A stretch of 64,000 nt of DNA from Clytia hemisphaerica. Lineage: Eukaryota; Cnidaria; Hydrozoa; Leptothecata; Clytiidae. Positions 47,306 to 57,705 of the stretch are shown here, piece after piece; the first letter of the stretch is position 1; each line of letters begins with the position of its first letter. The translations under genes were made by a program, and so were the position numbers. The stretch spans positions 2,044,565-2,108,564 of the forward strand of contig CACVBU010000237.1 in NCBI GenBank assembly GCA_902728285.1. The letters are read 5' to 3'. The notes below the pieces were generated by a model that ran no database searches, was not told the origin of the DNA, and saw only the letters and a program-made list of their open reading frames with translations.

Positions 47306-48505
47306 GACGTCAGTTAGTCAACACGCATTTTGTGTAGTTCTTTAAAAATGGTTGAAATTTAGCAATATCAAAAACATGAACGAAAAAGCCGACAAAAAGC
47401 AAGAAAAACAACCATTTGAAGAAGCTAAACAAAACCAAACATGCACTCTCACCTCCTGCTCAGATGATGATGACCAAAACCGTCTAAAATGCCGAAAATG
47501 CCACCGCATGGTACACTACGAGTGCACACAATTACCGCTTTATCAGCTGCAAATTTTTGCCAACACTTATAACGAACAATATCTATGTCAGAATTGCGTG
47601 CGGATAACACGATCTCTAATGAGTAAAATAGGTGAGAACTCGTATCATATGATGCAGAGGGAGATTGAGAAGAAGGACGACGTCATTAAAAAGCTCAAAA
47701 ACCAGCTAGCCAAGAACCGCAGCCTTAAGAACGATATCGAAAACATCTTAACCAATAAGATGGCTGACTTTGAAATAAAAACCAAGCAGATTATAAAAGA
47801 AGAAATAAAGCAAACGACGAATTACATAGAGAAAACATCAGAAAAAACATACGCTGAAATAACTAAGAAACACAAGGATAATTTCAAATCAGCAGTGAGA
47901 GAACACCAACAAGAAAACAAGAATGAAGAAAGAGACATCGAATCAAGAAAACGAAATATTATTATACATGGAATGGTGGAATTAGAGGTAGACAACAAAG
48001 AGGAACAACAGGAACAAGACAAAATAGATATTGAAGGTATACTAGGTAACATTGGCGTTCAAGATATCAAACCGTCCCACCATCATCGCATTGGACAAAA
48101 CCGAAAAGGGCTACATTGGCGTCCAATCAAGTTGATCTTAAAAAGTATAGAGGAAAAAGAACGGATAATGCAAAATCTGCATAAGCTGAAACGATTCAAT
48201 GAAATTGGTGGCTTTAGCATCACAGACGACTTCACCATCAACGAAAGAAAAATTATTAAAGATATGTGCCAAAAGGCGACAAAAATGAATTCAAAAAATG
48301 ACGATTTCGTTTGGCATGTAAGAGGAAGCCCTAGAACAAACCTTCGCCTAGTTCGAAAACCTAGGACAAAGACCAAAACAACGTCTTCTCTTCTGTCCAT
48401 ATCTTCTGACGACTGGACGACAGATGAAGAATTAGACAATTTATAAATCTAAAATTATTTCGTAGAGGTCGATAGACCTGTGAAATATAATTCTATGAAT
48501 AATAA
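47306..48505 (+). mobile_element. LINE ORF1-only element, copy 3
   Basis: Contains the intact ORF1 at 47376-48446. The 3' end has the hairpin AGAGGTCGATAGACCTGTG, then GAAATATAA and an AATAATAAA stretch. It lies directly upstream of the first visible exon of the NTPase gene and on the same strand. Confidence 0.75.
47376..48446 (+). CDS. LINE ORF1 protein: PHD finger, coiled coil, RRM-like domain
   Basis: Intact, 356 residues from MNEKADKK. The PHD-type finger is at about residues 23-75: CTLTSC, LKCRKC, HYEC and LCQNC. A basic coiled coil (residues 100-190) contains TYAEITKKH. The RRM-like domain has RNIIIHGMVELE, HRIGQNRKG, RPIKLIL, SITDDFTINERK and WHVRGSPRTNLR. A Ser/Asp/Glu-rich C-terminal extension (SSDDWTTDEELDNL) is missing from the copy at 42037. 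The three copies differ from each other at most positions yet two keep full frames, which hints at several living lineages. The predicted role is element RNA binding. Confidence 0.88.
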   Translation: MNEKADKKQEKQPFEEAKQNQTCTLTSCSDDDDQNRLKCRKCHRMVHYECTQLPLYQLQIFANTYNEQYLCQNCVRITRSLMSKIGENSYHMMQREIEKKDDVIKKLKNQLAKNRSLKNDIENILTNKMADFEIKTKQIIKEEIKQTTNYIEKTSEKTYAEITKKHKDNFKSAVREHQQENKNEERDIESRKRNIIIHGMVELEVDNKEEQQEQDKIDIEGILGNIGVQDIKPSHHHRIGQNRKGLHWRPIKLILKSIEEKERIMQNLHKLKRFNEIGGFSITDDFTINERKIIKDMCQKATKMNSKNDDFVWHVRGSPRTNLRLVRKPRTKTKTTSSLLSISSDDWTTDEELDNL

Positions 48506-48769
48506 ACACTTTAAAAATCGTATCATATTCTAATCCTCTACACGTAGTAAAGTATAGAACAGCGCTTAGCCAGATATAAGAAAAGACTCTTGTAAATAGT
48601 TAGACTGTAATAAGTTAATAGCTCCTGAATTCCTGAAATGGGAGAAGGGTGATCATCAGTGACCTAACAACCTGTGAATGGACACACAGTCACCCTTTTT
48701 AAGCTTGATATCACGTGACTATGAAGAGCCGATGGAAACAATAATAAATTAATTTATTTTCTTTTTAAG

Positions 48770-49020
48770 GGTCGAGAAGATTACACCAAAAGATGTTGCA
48801 TTCACAACTGAGGATACTTCCATCATCCCCCACTCTGTTCAATGTTGGAAGGTTCAAAATGAAACGAAAATGAAGGAAACCAATATAAATGTAACATCAA
48901 CAAACATAAACCAAAAAGCTTGGATACAGTGTGAAGTGGATATGAAAACAGGATATACATATGAATTCGTTTTCAATACTGACACAGCTGATGATTCCAA
49001 AATCACTGTTCAACTTCCAC
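48770..49020 (+). CDS. NTPase gene, first visible exon
   Basis: Acceptor CTTTTTAAG at 48761-48769, donor GTAAGA at 49021. Codes for VEKITPKDVAFTT through KITVQLP and enters in phase 1. No ATG fits as a true start near the acceptor, so more exons are expected upstream, beyond the ORF1-only element. Confidence 0.65.
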
Positions 49021-51415
49021 GTAAGACTGTCTGGAAAATTTATCTAGGAAAATGCTTTTGAAGATTAGAGGCTATACTTTTTTGATTTTTCCGTAATACA
49101 TTCAATAATATGAAATAATTTTTAAGGAAATATATAAGCAAAAGATTCAAGCAACGATATTACGGCCACAAACTATCGATTAACAACGCTAAATACAAAA
49201 ATAAAACAACTCTTTCTACCTATGTCTGGGATTTAAAAGAGAAGAATGTCATTCCAAATTTGAAATGGTCAATTATAAAGCGGGTAAAATCCTACTCAAA
49301 TATGTTAAAAGCTTGCCGCTTGTGTTTGCAAGAGAAATTGGAAATTCTAAGGTACGAAAACAAGTCTGAATTACTGAATAAACGCTCAGAAATTGTCGCC
49401 AAATGACGACGCATGAATAAGTTCATGTTAAAAAATTACAAGTTTTACGACCCTACGACTTCTAAAAATTTAAATTTCCTCCAACAAGTTAGAAGATTTT
49501 GTATGTAGCTGATTGTACGCATGAAACTAAGGAAATATAGATTGTACTTTAACTTTTTCTGGGATCTGAACTTATCATGGACTTTAAGAAACTCTTATTT
49601 CTTTCCAGGCAATCATCATCATACAAGTAGGAAAGGAGAAACATTAGTCTACGCTCATAATTGCGGAAGGCCTTCTAATATACACGCATTCGAAGTTTCG
49701 GACCAGAATGGAATCACAGATGACGATACGTGTATCCCAATCAGCACCGGTCCTTCAGTTGCCAATACTGTCAAAGAATTCAATCAAAGAGCAATGCAGT
49801 ATTACAAAGACCATATCGAAATCAAAACCTTCCCACCCTCGTATTACGTACGAAATGTAAACATGAAAGAAGTTATCGCCAGTCTTGAGGAACATTCATC
49901 ACTTCTTGGAGGAAAAATTCTCGTCGGATATAATCCCATAAGCCATCTCAGAATACTTGGACTCAATGATGAAAAGATCGAGAGTGTTCTGCATTTTTCT
50001 GAAAAGCCTGATCACTATGACAACACAATCGTTTGTATTTATCCCAATCATAGCTTGATGTTTGTTTACGTGGTTGGTGAAAACGAAAAACATCTTGACA
50101 AGGATTTGGCGAAAGTCAATGCAGTCTTGAAAACATAGTGTTATGTTCACAGGCAGATTCTCCAAAATGAACAGTTTACCATTGTTGGAGCTCTCGTCTT
50201 ACCGGCTTCAAGTGACTTGAAAAAAATGAAGCAGCATCCTTGCTTGAATCTAAACACAAAGAGTCAGGACTTTGTCATTTCTTTCGATGAAAACTTTGGA
50301 CAATGGTTGACCAGCTTCTTAAAATTAATTCGGGATAATCGAAAGCTTTCATCACCCTCAACACCAGAAGTAATGGAAAATATTACAGGCAACATGATGG
50401 CGAGCATGGCACAAACCAAAATCTACCTTCCTCGTGTTTCAGGAAATGACACTATAATCGTTAAGATGATCCTGCTAACTGAACCTCAAATCTCCTGCAT
50501 CGAAAGCCAGTCAAACTGGAAGCTGATCCAAGCTTCCTATGGCGCTGGCAAATCAATCACTTTACACAAAATTGCAAGGAAACTGCTGAAAATGAGCAAC
50601 CAAGACTTGATTATAAACGTTACTTTCGACCCTTTTAGTGCCCTTGATAAAAAAGTCGACCATTCATTTAACGAGCTTTGTGAACAAGAAAAATTGACAC
50701 GAAAACGAGAAAATCTCATCTCATTATCACTTTCTGAAGCTGTTGGAGAAAGAAAAAATGTCACCGATTTTTATAACTGTTCCTCGCTACCATCCAAAAA
50801 TATTGCTGACGTCATGCTGCTCTTAAAAAATAAATACAAACCTCGCAGAGTTCATTTCCTTTTCGATGAAGTGCCGCAAGAGCTGTTCACGGAGACCTAC
50901 TCAGAAACACTACGTGGCCGTTTGGAGAGTGAATTTCGAGAATCAGTGGTTGCGATTACCCTCCAAAGTGTACAGAAATCTCGAAAGATAACCGAGGAAG
51001 GCAAGGTCACCAATTCACAGGAGATTGATTTAAAAAGCTCAGGCATGGAACTTTTCAAACTACCAACCACAATGAGGATGAGCAGTTGCTTACATAAATT
51101 GAAAGAAGTTTTGGAATGTGAAATCGAAAGTTCGCCCTGCTCCTTAAACTTAGAAGTTCGATCAAAAGGTATTACATACCATTTACGTAACATTCTTTTA
51201 TAATCGTGTTCAATTGCAACAGTGTGCTAGTAAAATATGCTCATTTCCATTTATGACCGAAATATTTTCTTACATTTTAATTTTAATTTTTCAGGAAACG
51301 TTTTGCTAACAAAAGACGAATCTAACAAGGCCATAATCCACGAAACTCAACCAAATGGAGATAGGCCAGGTGGCGCTCAATCAACAACAAAAGTTGAATT
51401 TCAGGTTAATGAGGT

Positions 51416-51453
<38 letters not shown>

Positions 51454-54400
51454 CTATAGTGTATGTAACACGAACAAATAGTACAAAACTAAAGGTTCCT
51501 AACCTCCCGCAAAAGGACCTCCAGATCATACCGCCAGGAGGAAGGAACCCAAACTAAGCTAACAATAAATTACTAAATAAATTGATAAATGGAAAAAAGA
51601 AAAAACTTACTACAGAGGATAAATATACTAACAGAAATAAAAAACAAAAACAAAAAGAGCTAGGAGAGCAGTTAGAGTAAAAGACTAAAATAACGGTCCC
51701 CCAAAACGGCTTGTATCACAGATAAATTTTATTGTTATACTCAATATATCGTGATTTTGGACAATGCTAAAATCGGGGTCGCCATAAAGAAGTATTCTAC
51801 ACAATGTTTTGGGATTAAATGGAAACAAGGTTATGTCAAGTTGAAGAAGGCTGTCAAACATCACAAGTCTGTCGTTAGAGTAATCAGAGCAATGCATCAA
51901 AAAATGCTGTGTTGTTTCTACTGAATTTTGTCGACAATTGCAGAAGGGGTCAACTGTGTCTGCAAAATTATGCCTGAACTTATGCTCACGAAGATGACTG
52001 AAACCAACCCTTAATCGGTTAAGGAGAACAACACCATCGTTGTCACTAGCTCTGAAAATTGAGTTAGCACTGGGTCTGAAAAATCGGAGAATTGCTTGCT
52101 TGAAAGACTTAATAGTGGGAAGATTTCGTATATGGTCTCCGAGGTTATTCCATTCATTAATGCAAAAAGGAAAGAAAGAGGCACGATAACGCTCGGTTCT
52201 ACAGAAAGGTGCCTCGAGCGGTGGTTTAATCCTTCGCCCTGCATTGCGCTCTTCCTCTCCTCTCTGGGGAGGAAGAATATTCGTAAGATAAGCAGGAGCA
52301 AAGCCATTGATTATTTTATAAAAAAATACGAGTCTTCTAATTAACCGTCTGTCTGCCAGGCTTTCAAAGCCTAGCTCAAGGTATATTTTTTCTCTGGATG
52401 TTCCTCTGAAGCATCCAGTAATTGCAAGACAGGCATCATATTGAACAGACTCGAGTTTTTCAGAAAATGTAGAATTACCAGGACGATCATATACGATATC
52501 TCCATAATCTAGGTGTGGTCTAACATAGGTTTTGTATATGGTGACAAGAGATTCCCTGGGTAGAAACTTACGAAGTCTGCGAATAAGACCAATACCTTGA
52601 TTAGCTTTTTTTATTTTTTCATCAAGGTGACGGTCAAAGGCCAGCTTTTGATCAAGTATGAGACCAAGATGTTTTTGATGATCCTGAACTGCAATGGCTG
52701 CATTATTGAAAATAATTTCTGGGGGGTCAGCTGGATTTAACCTCCGGGTAAAGTACACTTCAACTGCCTGTTTAGAAGGATCAGGGTTGAAGGACATTTT
52801 CCATTGATGAGCCCACTCACTTATCTTCTGCATGTCACTGTTCAGTTCTTGAGAACAGCGAATATGGTCTAGGATAAGCGAAAACAAGGATGAGTCATCA
52901 GCAAAAATTTTGATCATGGAAATGATTCCTTCAGGGAGGTCATTAATGTAAATCAAAAAAAATAGGGGTCCGAGAATAGATCCCTGAGGTACACCGGCCA
53001 AGACTTCCGTCCAATCAGAAGCTTGACCATCAAGAACAACCCGCTGCCGTCTCCCGTGTAGAAAATTCTGGATTAATAAAAGAAGGGAGCCAGAAACACC
53101 ATATGACTTAAGTTTGAAAATTAAACCATCGTGCCAAACTCTGTCAAAAGCTTTGGAAATATCAAGGAACACTCCACGAGTATCTAGGGGTGGATCAACA
53201 TCAAAACCATTCAGGATGTCGTGTGTTATGGATAACAGCTGAGACACACAAGAGTCACCCTTGCGGAAACCAGACTGGGAATTTGTGAAAAGATTGTTGT
53301 TTTCGAAATAGGTGTAGACGGAGTCAAAGATGCATTTTTCAAAGATTTTTCCAAAAATAGGCAGAAGAGACACTGGTCTATAATTTTTTACCACGCTCTT
53401 GTCCCCTTTGTTTTTGTACACAGGAACAACATTTGCTCTTTTCCAGTTTGATGGAAAAATGCAAAAATCTAAAGAATATTGATAGATCTTCATAAGAGGT
53501 TTAACCAAGGATTCATCACAGATTTTAATCATCTGTATGGAGATGTCATCCCAACCATGCGCTTTGTTAGTCGTAAGTGCGCGAATGAGGGCTAAGATTT
53601 TGGCTTCATCAAGAGCGATATTGTTTATTCTAAGATTAGTTACATAGTTTTGTTGCGGTAAAACACTATCAGTGTCTATGAGAGAGCACTGATTAGCAAA
53701 GAACTGATTAAATATATTTGTTTTTGTAGCGACGTCAGCAATAAGATTATTGCTGGAATCTCGAACAGGTGGAATCCTTGGCGACTTCCTCCTATGAAGA
53801 AATTGATTTAGGATAGACCAGTATTTCTTTGAACCTAAGTTTGGGTCATTAAGGTTATTTGCTAAGCGGGAAAAATAAGAATCTTTAGCATCCCTGACAG
53901 CCCTTCTACACCTAGATTGATGTTCTTGAAGGTTTTTGAGGTCTTCTTTCCTCCTCCCATTTTTTACATACCGCTCATAAACTTTCGATTTTACAAGTAG
54001 GGCTCTCTTTATCTCAGCCGTCATCCATACCGCATCCTTATTCCTGATGGTTATGACTTTATTAGGCACAAAGTTTGACATAATATTAATGATGGTTTCA
54101 GTCAAAAGGGAGACCCGGCCATCCATATCAGTACCCTCAAAACACCTATCCCAGTCAACCATGTCTACCGCCCTTCGTATTAGAACGGGATCTGCTCTGG
54201 AGAAGTCCCAAACCTTTCGTTCATAAGATGGAGCGAAGGGGATTTTAAAGTTTAGCTTGCAAAAGGTTATCTGGTGATGGCACTTAGGGTGCAAAGATGG
54301 GAGGATACCAGTATCTAGAATCAAATGATCTGCTGAGGAAAAAATTAGATCAATGCAAGAAGTTGAATTATCAAGGAGATGAGTAGGCCCATCAATTAAT

Positions 54401-57400
54401 TGTTTCAGACCATGCTGGGTAGCTAGATTTTGAATTTCTCTACCTCCAGGATTGGTGACATCACCGCTCCACCAGTCAGAATTCTTGACATTGAAATCCC
54501 CAAGAAAGATTGTAGCAGTAGGAGAAAAATTTTGGATATTTATTATAGTCTCCTCCCATTTGCGAGAAAAAACATCGAATTCATCAGAAGTCTGACTGGG
54601 GGAACGGTAACAGACGCAAAGAAAAAACCGGTTCGCACCGGTTTTCTTCTCAGCTACAAGACATTCGTCCAAAGTAGTGAGTTGTGGTTTCACATCGAGA
54701 CCTAGATGATCTCGATAATATATACAAACACCACCTCTCTTATTATTAGAGGGATGGTAATTTTGTTAATGTACTGTTTATAATTAGCTTACCATTGAAA
54801 TTGAATAATGAAGCTATTTTCTCATTGTCAGAACCGATAATCTTTTTTGAAATTCTTTTAACAGATTTTTTGTTAAAGGTTTTATTTTTACATAAGTGTT
54901 CCCGTTTCATATCAGACACATATTTTATATACGGACAGTGTCTACCTATTGTTATATCATGTTGATATAAGCAAAAAGAAGTTTTTCTTTTCCTCTTTCT
55001 GACCAATCTTGCTCCACATCCGTATCAATTCAATGTGAAAAAGCTTTTGAATTAAAATTGATGAGTAAGCAAACGATGTCACTCTTATTCAAAAACAAAA
55101 CCTTTAATTCTGTTTTTCCAGACTAGAACAGGTTAACTTTTTATGTTGGATATTACAACTCATTTTTGAAATTCCGTTTATTAAATGATCTGATTCGGAT
55201 GTAATTTGCTTCTCTATAACTTGTGAAAAAAACCTGCTCTCCTCGGCAACACACCCTCCTCATAGACCCGCTAGTAGGATCTTTCAGGCAGTTGGGCGTG
55301 AGCCTCCTGGGCAATTATACAGTTTTAGCTCACAAATTTTATAAGAACTGGAAGTGCGTGGTGAGCCTTAGGGGTCATCGTACCTTCAGGGCTTCAAACT
55401 GAGTTCCACCACTTTACCAACTACAGAAGAAAAACAAGCAGTGAATTTTTTAATTCAATTTTTTCAATTAAACCTTACCTTTATGTTTTAACGAGAAATT
55501 TCAAATTACTTCTCATTTATTAGCGAAAAGAAGATCGAGAAGCAAGCGAATCATTTGACCCAACGAAGCTACGCGACCCTGAAAACGTTTTTAAGTCGCA
55601 GCCACAGATGAATGAAAATGAAGAAGTCGTGAAAGAACTGTCCACTACATATACCTATATGAAAGGGAAATGTGGACATTCTTTCGGGAGCTCCTTAAAA
55701 CCACGAATCTTTCGTTTCACCAAAGCCTTCGCACCTTTATTTGCTTGGTTCCTTCCGATACTAGCTGCCATCCTCCAGTTCTGTTTGAATGAGAGAAAGG
55801 AGGACGAAGTTGTGGTATTGTGCGAAGATATCTGTCAAGTAAAAATGGTTCAGTATGCCCTGGAAAGGATACAAAAGCGTCCAATCGCATACGCACCTTA
55901 CCTTACCGGAGAATATCCTCAAGACATCCACAAGATGAAGGAAAAATTCGTCAAAAATTTGGACGAGATGGAGACGGTTCTGATATCCGATTATCGGTCT
56001 GTTCGTGGATTGGAAATGGCCCATACAATCATCTTTGTGGATCCAGAAAACGAGGCCAACGCACATTTTCTCATCGAAGCAATTACACGAACCATAACAA
56101 ATCTTGATGTCATTTCAACGAAACCTTTTTCACAAAATGCTTCCACGAGTATCGAGAGAGCTTTCCAAAAATATGTCGATGGGACTTTAGCAATCAAAAC
56201 ACACGTTGAATCGAGCAAAGACGCAGATGATCTTCTGAAAGTACGATTCCAATACAACGAAAAGGACGGCTCAAAACAAACAAAATTTATTTCACAGAAA
56301 TTTACCGATTTCATTTTCGACGTTTCACAATCTCTAGATGATTTTAACAAAAATGAAGAGCTATGGCAAAACTATTTCAGGTATAATTTTTCTGTTGAAA
56401 TATTTAATTTTCAATTTTCAATTTTCAATGATCTTTATTATTGCAAAGAGCTCAATGAGAGGATATAAGTCATATTTTCCAAAATTAGGTGCACGCTAAT
56501 CCTTTAACCAAATATATTCCAGACTAAAAAAATACATTATTTTTTTTCCTTCAGGATTGCGTTTACTCTTTCAACTTCCATTTCATCTTTGGGAACGTAA
56601 GTCAATACAGTTGATGTCCTCTGATTCGGCATTCTGTTATTCGATAAGCTCCCATTGTCAATCAACTAACAGTCATTTGACAAATTTCTCCCTGGGGTTA
56701 GGGTAATTAAATTTCATGATTTAACGATTTAAGATTCACGATTTGCGATGCACGATTTGCGATCCATGTTCCATGCATAAATTATGTTGATTCATGACCC
56801 CCGGGATTCATGCGTAATCATGCTAATCATGACAAAATATTTTGGCAATTTACAAAGTTTCATTCGCAGAAAACAACGACAAACTCATTTTTAAAAACAT
56901 AATTTATGTAAGCATGGATTTATCATAGAACTCTGGATACACAACGAGCTGGTTTTTCATCGATTTCTCATGTTCTAGCCTTGTCCGCAGTAATGACATT
57001 ATTGTTCATCCTCCTCCATTCACTAATAATTTTTCGTAAATTTTTTTATTGCATTTTTCATCAAAACACAGGTATACAATTCCCAAATGAGACTTAAAGA
57101 TCTCTCAAGAGAGTCAAATGCATCAAATTGATTGCTAATGATATGTCGTTATGACGTTTCAAGCTGTGAGAAAGATGCGACAAACATGCTATGTATAAGA
57201 AATTGAATGTTGACACCAGAAAATTTCAAACTTCCACCTCGCCAAAACCACCGTGCCACCGCGTGCCTCAAAAAGATTTTCATATCACTATGAAGCCAAG
57301 ATACTCCAGTCTAACATATGTCAATCCTAGCTCTTCCCAGGAAAAAATTGGAAAGATATTGCCAACCTTATTTTCAGCGTCATTCTAGGCTTTTTACTCA

Positions 57401-57701
57401 ATTTTTCTTGTTTGATGAAGTTTTTTTCACATTTAATTTCATAAATGTATTCGTTAAGCTTTCTTGCTTTCATTTTCAAAGTTGCATCCGGTAAATATAC
57501 AAAAACAAGAAGTTACAGGACTTTTTAGAAATGGGATTATTAATCATTTTTCAAAATCAGGGACCTTCGAGCCGCCATGACAGTTGTCCTTTGCGGACAA
57601 AGCCTGTACATCGATTGTTTTCTAAAACAATGGAAAGACAATAGTTCGCTCTCCACCGTTTTATTTGATGTTTATCCAGAGTTCTATGATAAATCCATGA
57701 T
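48770..57701 (+). CDS. Multi-exon P-loop NTPase / SF1 helicase-like protein, 5' incomplete
   Basis: Six exons join in phase: 48770-49020, 49609-51168, 51295-51413, 55524-56380, 56555-56596 and 57561-57701, about 990 codons. Every junction has AG/GT borders and matching phase. The first visible exon (about 84 residues, VEKITPKDVAFTT...) has a beta-sandwich-like look. The long exon holds a Walker A (ASYGAGKS, near 50537) and a Walker B (RVHFLFDEVP, near 50850). FKLPTTMRMS follows near 51055, in the place of SF1 motif IV. The exon at 55524 has VLISDYRSVRGLEMAHTIIF (motif V-like) and LIEAITRTITNL (motif VI-like). This order resembles UvrD/DUF2075-type helicases; the substrate is unknown. A TAG at 50136-50138 interrupts the frame. 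Earlier exons are not found. Confidence 0.7.
49131..49448 (+). pseudogene. Penelope-like element GIY-YIG 3' fragment in an intron
   Basis: Intronic sequence translates to YYGHKLSINNAKYKNKTTLS, then YVWDLKE, LKWSIIKRVKSYSN, CRLCLQEKLEIL and LLNKRSEIVAK, then a stop (49404) and RRMNKFML. This is the hallmark C-terminal part of the GIY-YIG endonuclease of Penelope-like retroelements: a Cys-x2-Cys, the Glu in CLQEKL and the LLNKRSE block. The residue after VAK, normally Cys, is the stop codon (TGA). Only the last ~100 codons are left. It lies between two exons in the same orientation and is not part of the host message, because the phases do not fit. Confidence 0.75.
49609..51168 (+). CDS. NTPase gene, long exon with Walker A/B and an in-frame TAG
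   Basis: Acceptor CTTTCCAG, donor G|GTATTAC. The frame runs 520 codons with one TAG at 50136-50138. On both sides the protein quality is the same (AKVNAVLKT, stop, CYVHRQILQNEQFTIVGALV). The N-terminal part alternates beta strands and helices (KILVGYNPISHL, SLMFVYVVGENEKHL). The C-terminal part is the NTPase core. The TAG is a nonsense mutation or a sequencing error; an alternative short intron has no proper donor. Confidence 0.8.
51295..51413 (+). CDS. NTPase gene, 119-bp exon next to the LINE insertion
   Basis: Acceptor TTTTTCAG at 51287-51294. Codes for GNVLLTKDESNKAIIHETQP and onward to FQVNE, ending in phase 0 at GAG|GTAATT. The donor GT is the first part of the LINE target-site duplication and is followed by a 34-T run. 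Confidence 0.75.
51422..54755 (-). mobile_element. Fresh 5'-truncated LINE, copy 3, inserted at a splice donor
   Basis: Minus-strand element with a poly(A) tail of about 34 (T run 51418-51451). The 9-bp TSD GGTAATTTT is at 51413-51421 and 54756-54764. It is 5' truncated inside the endonuclease domain and has an intact remaining frame. The target site is the exon-intron junction GAG|GTAATTTT. Because the duplicated bases include the GT, the donor on the exon side survives. Confidence 0.93.
51685..54755 (-). CDS. LINE ORF2 (endonuclease C-terminal half, reverse transcriptase), 5' truncated
   Basis: Open from the truncation point to the stop, about 1,020 codons without a break. Order: end of the APE-type endonuclease (RGGVCIYYRDHLG, FLGDFNVKNSDWW, KCHHQITF); a linker; RT with NYRPVSLLPIF, GVFLDISKAFDRVWHDG, AGVPQGSILGP and the catalytic IFADDSSLFS near 52890-52920; a thumb region (LDYGDIVYDRPGNS); and a C-terminal Cys/His knuckle (FCNCRQN...HFLMHC). 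The jockey/CR1-type gene order and motifs are clear; the exact clade needs a tree. Lacking the first ~130 endonuclease codons and a promoter, this copy cannot retrotranspose, but its intactness shows the family was active very recently. Confidence 0.93.
54765..55523. other. Rest of the NTPase-gene intron
   Basis: AT-rich sequence between the LINE and the acceptor TTTATTAG at 55516-55523. The minus-strand open frame at 54746-55006 is basic and of no recognised family; it is not called. Without the LINE the intron would be about 770 bp. Confidence 0.5.
55524..56380 (+). CDS. NTPase gene, exon with motif V/VI-like region
   Basis: Enters in phase 0 (RKEDREASESFDP), ends TTCAG|GTATAA in phase 2. 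Contains a hydrophobic segment (FAPLFAWFLPILAAILQFCL), then DEVVVLCEDICQVKMVQYAL, VLISDYRSVRGLEMAHTIIF and FLIEAITRTITNL. The last two sit where SF1 helicases have motifs V (SxxGLE) and VI (AxxRA). An intact reading frame. Confidence 0.8.
56555..56596 (+). CDS. NTPase gene, 42-bp micro-exon
   Basis: Acceptor TTTTTTTTCCTTCAG, donor GTAAGT. Codes for (R)IAFTLSTSISSLG(T). Phase 2 at both ends agrees with its neighbours. Inferred from splice signals and phase only. Confidence 0.5.
57561..57701 (+). CDS. NTPase gene, last recognised exon
   Basis: Acceptor TTTTTCAAAATCAG. Codes for DLRAAMTVVLCGQSLYIDCF, LKQWKDNSSLSTVLFDVYPE and FYDKSM, a good protein-like frame that joins the micro-exon in phase. 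It ends AT|GTAAGA, or with ATG TAA if unspliced (stop at 57703). If spliced, the acceptor at 58461 would add only M-E-S-N and a stop. Confidence 0.5.
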
Positions 57702-57705
57702 GTAA

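Noticed and set aside
49127-49403. GIY-YIG fragment as a domesticated exon of the NTPase gene
   Set aside because: The upstream acceptor would enter it out of frame and a TGA ends it before any donor; direct joining of the flanking exons is in phase.
50130-50152. A tiny intron that would remove the TAG (acceptor GTTCACAG)
   Set aside because: No good GT donor lies close upstream; the only candidates would give an intron below 45 bp with a poor donor.
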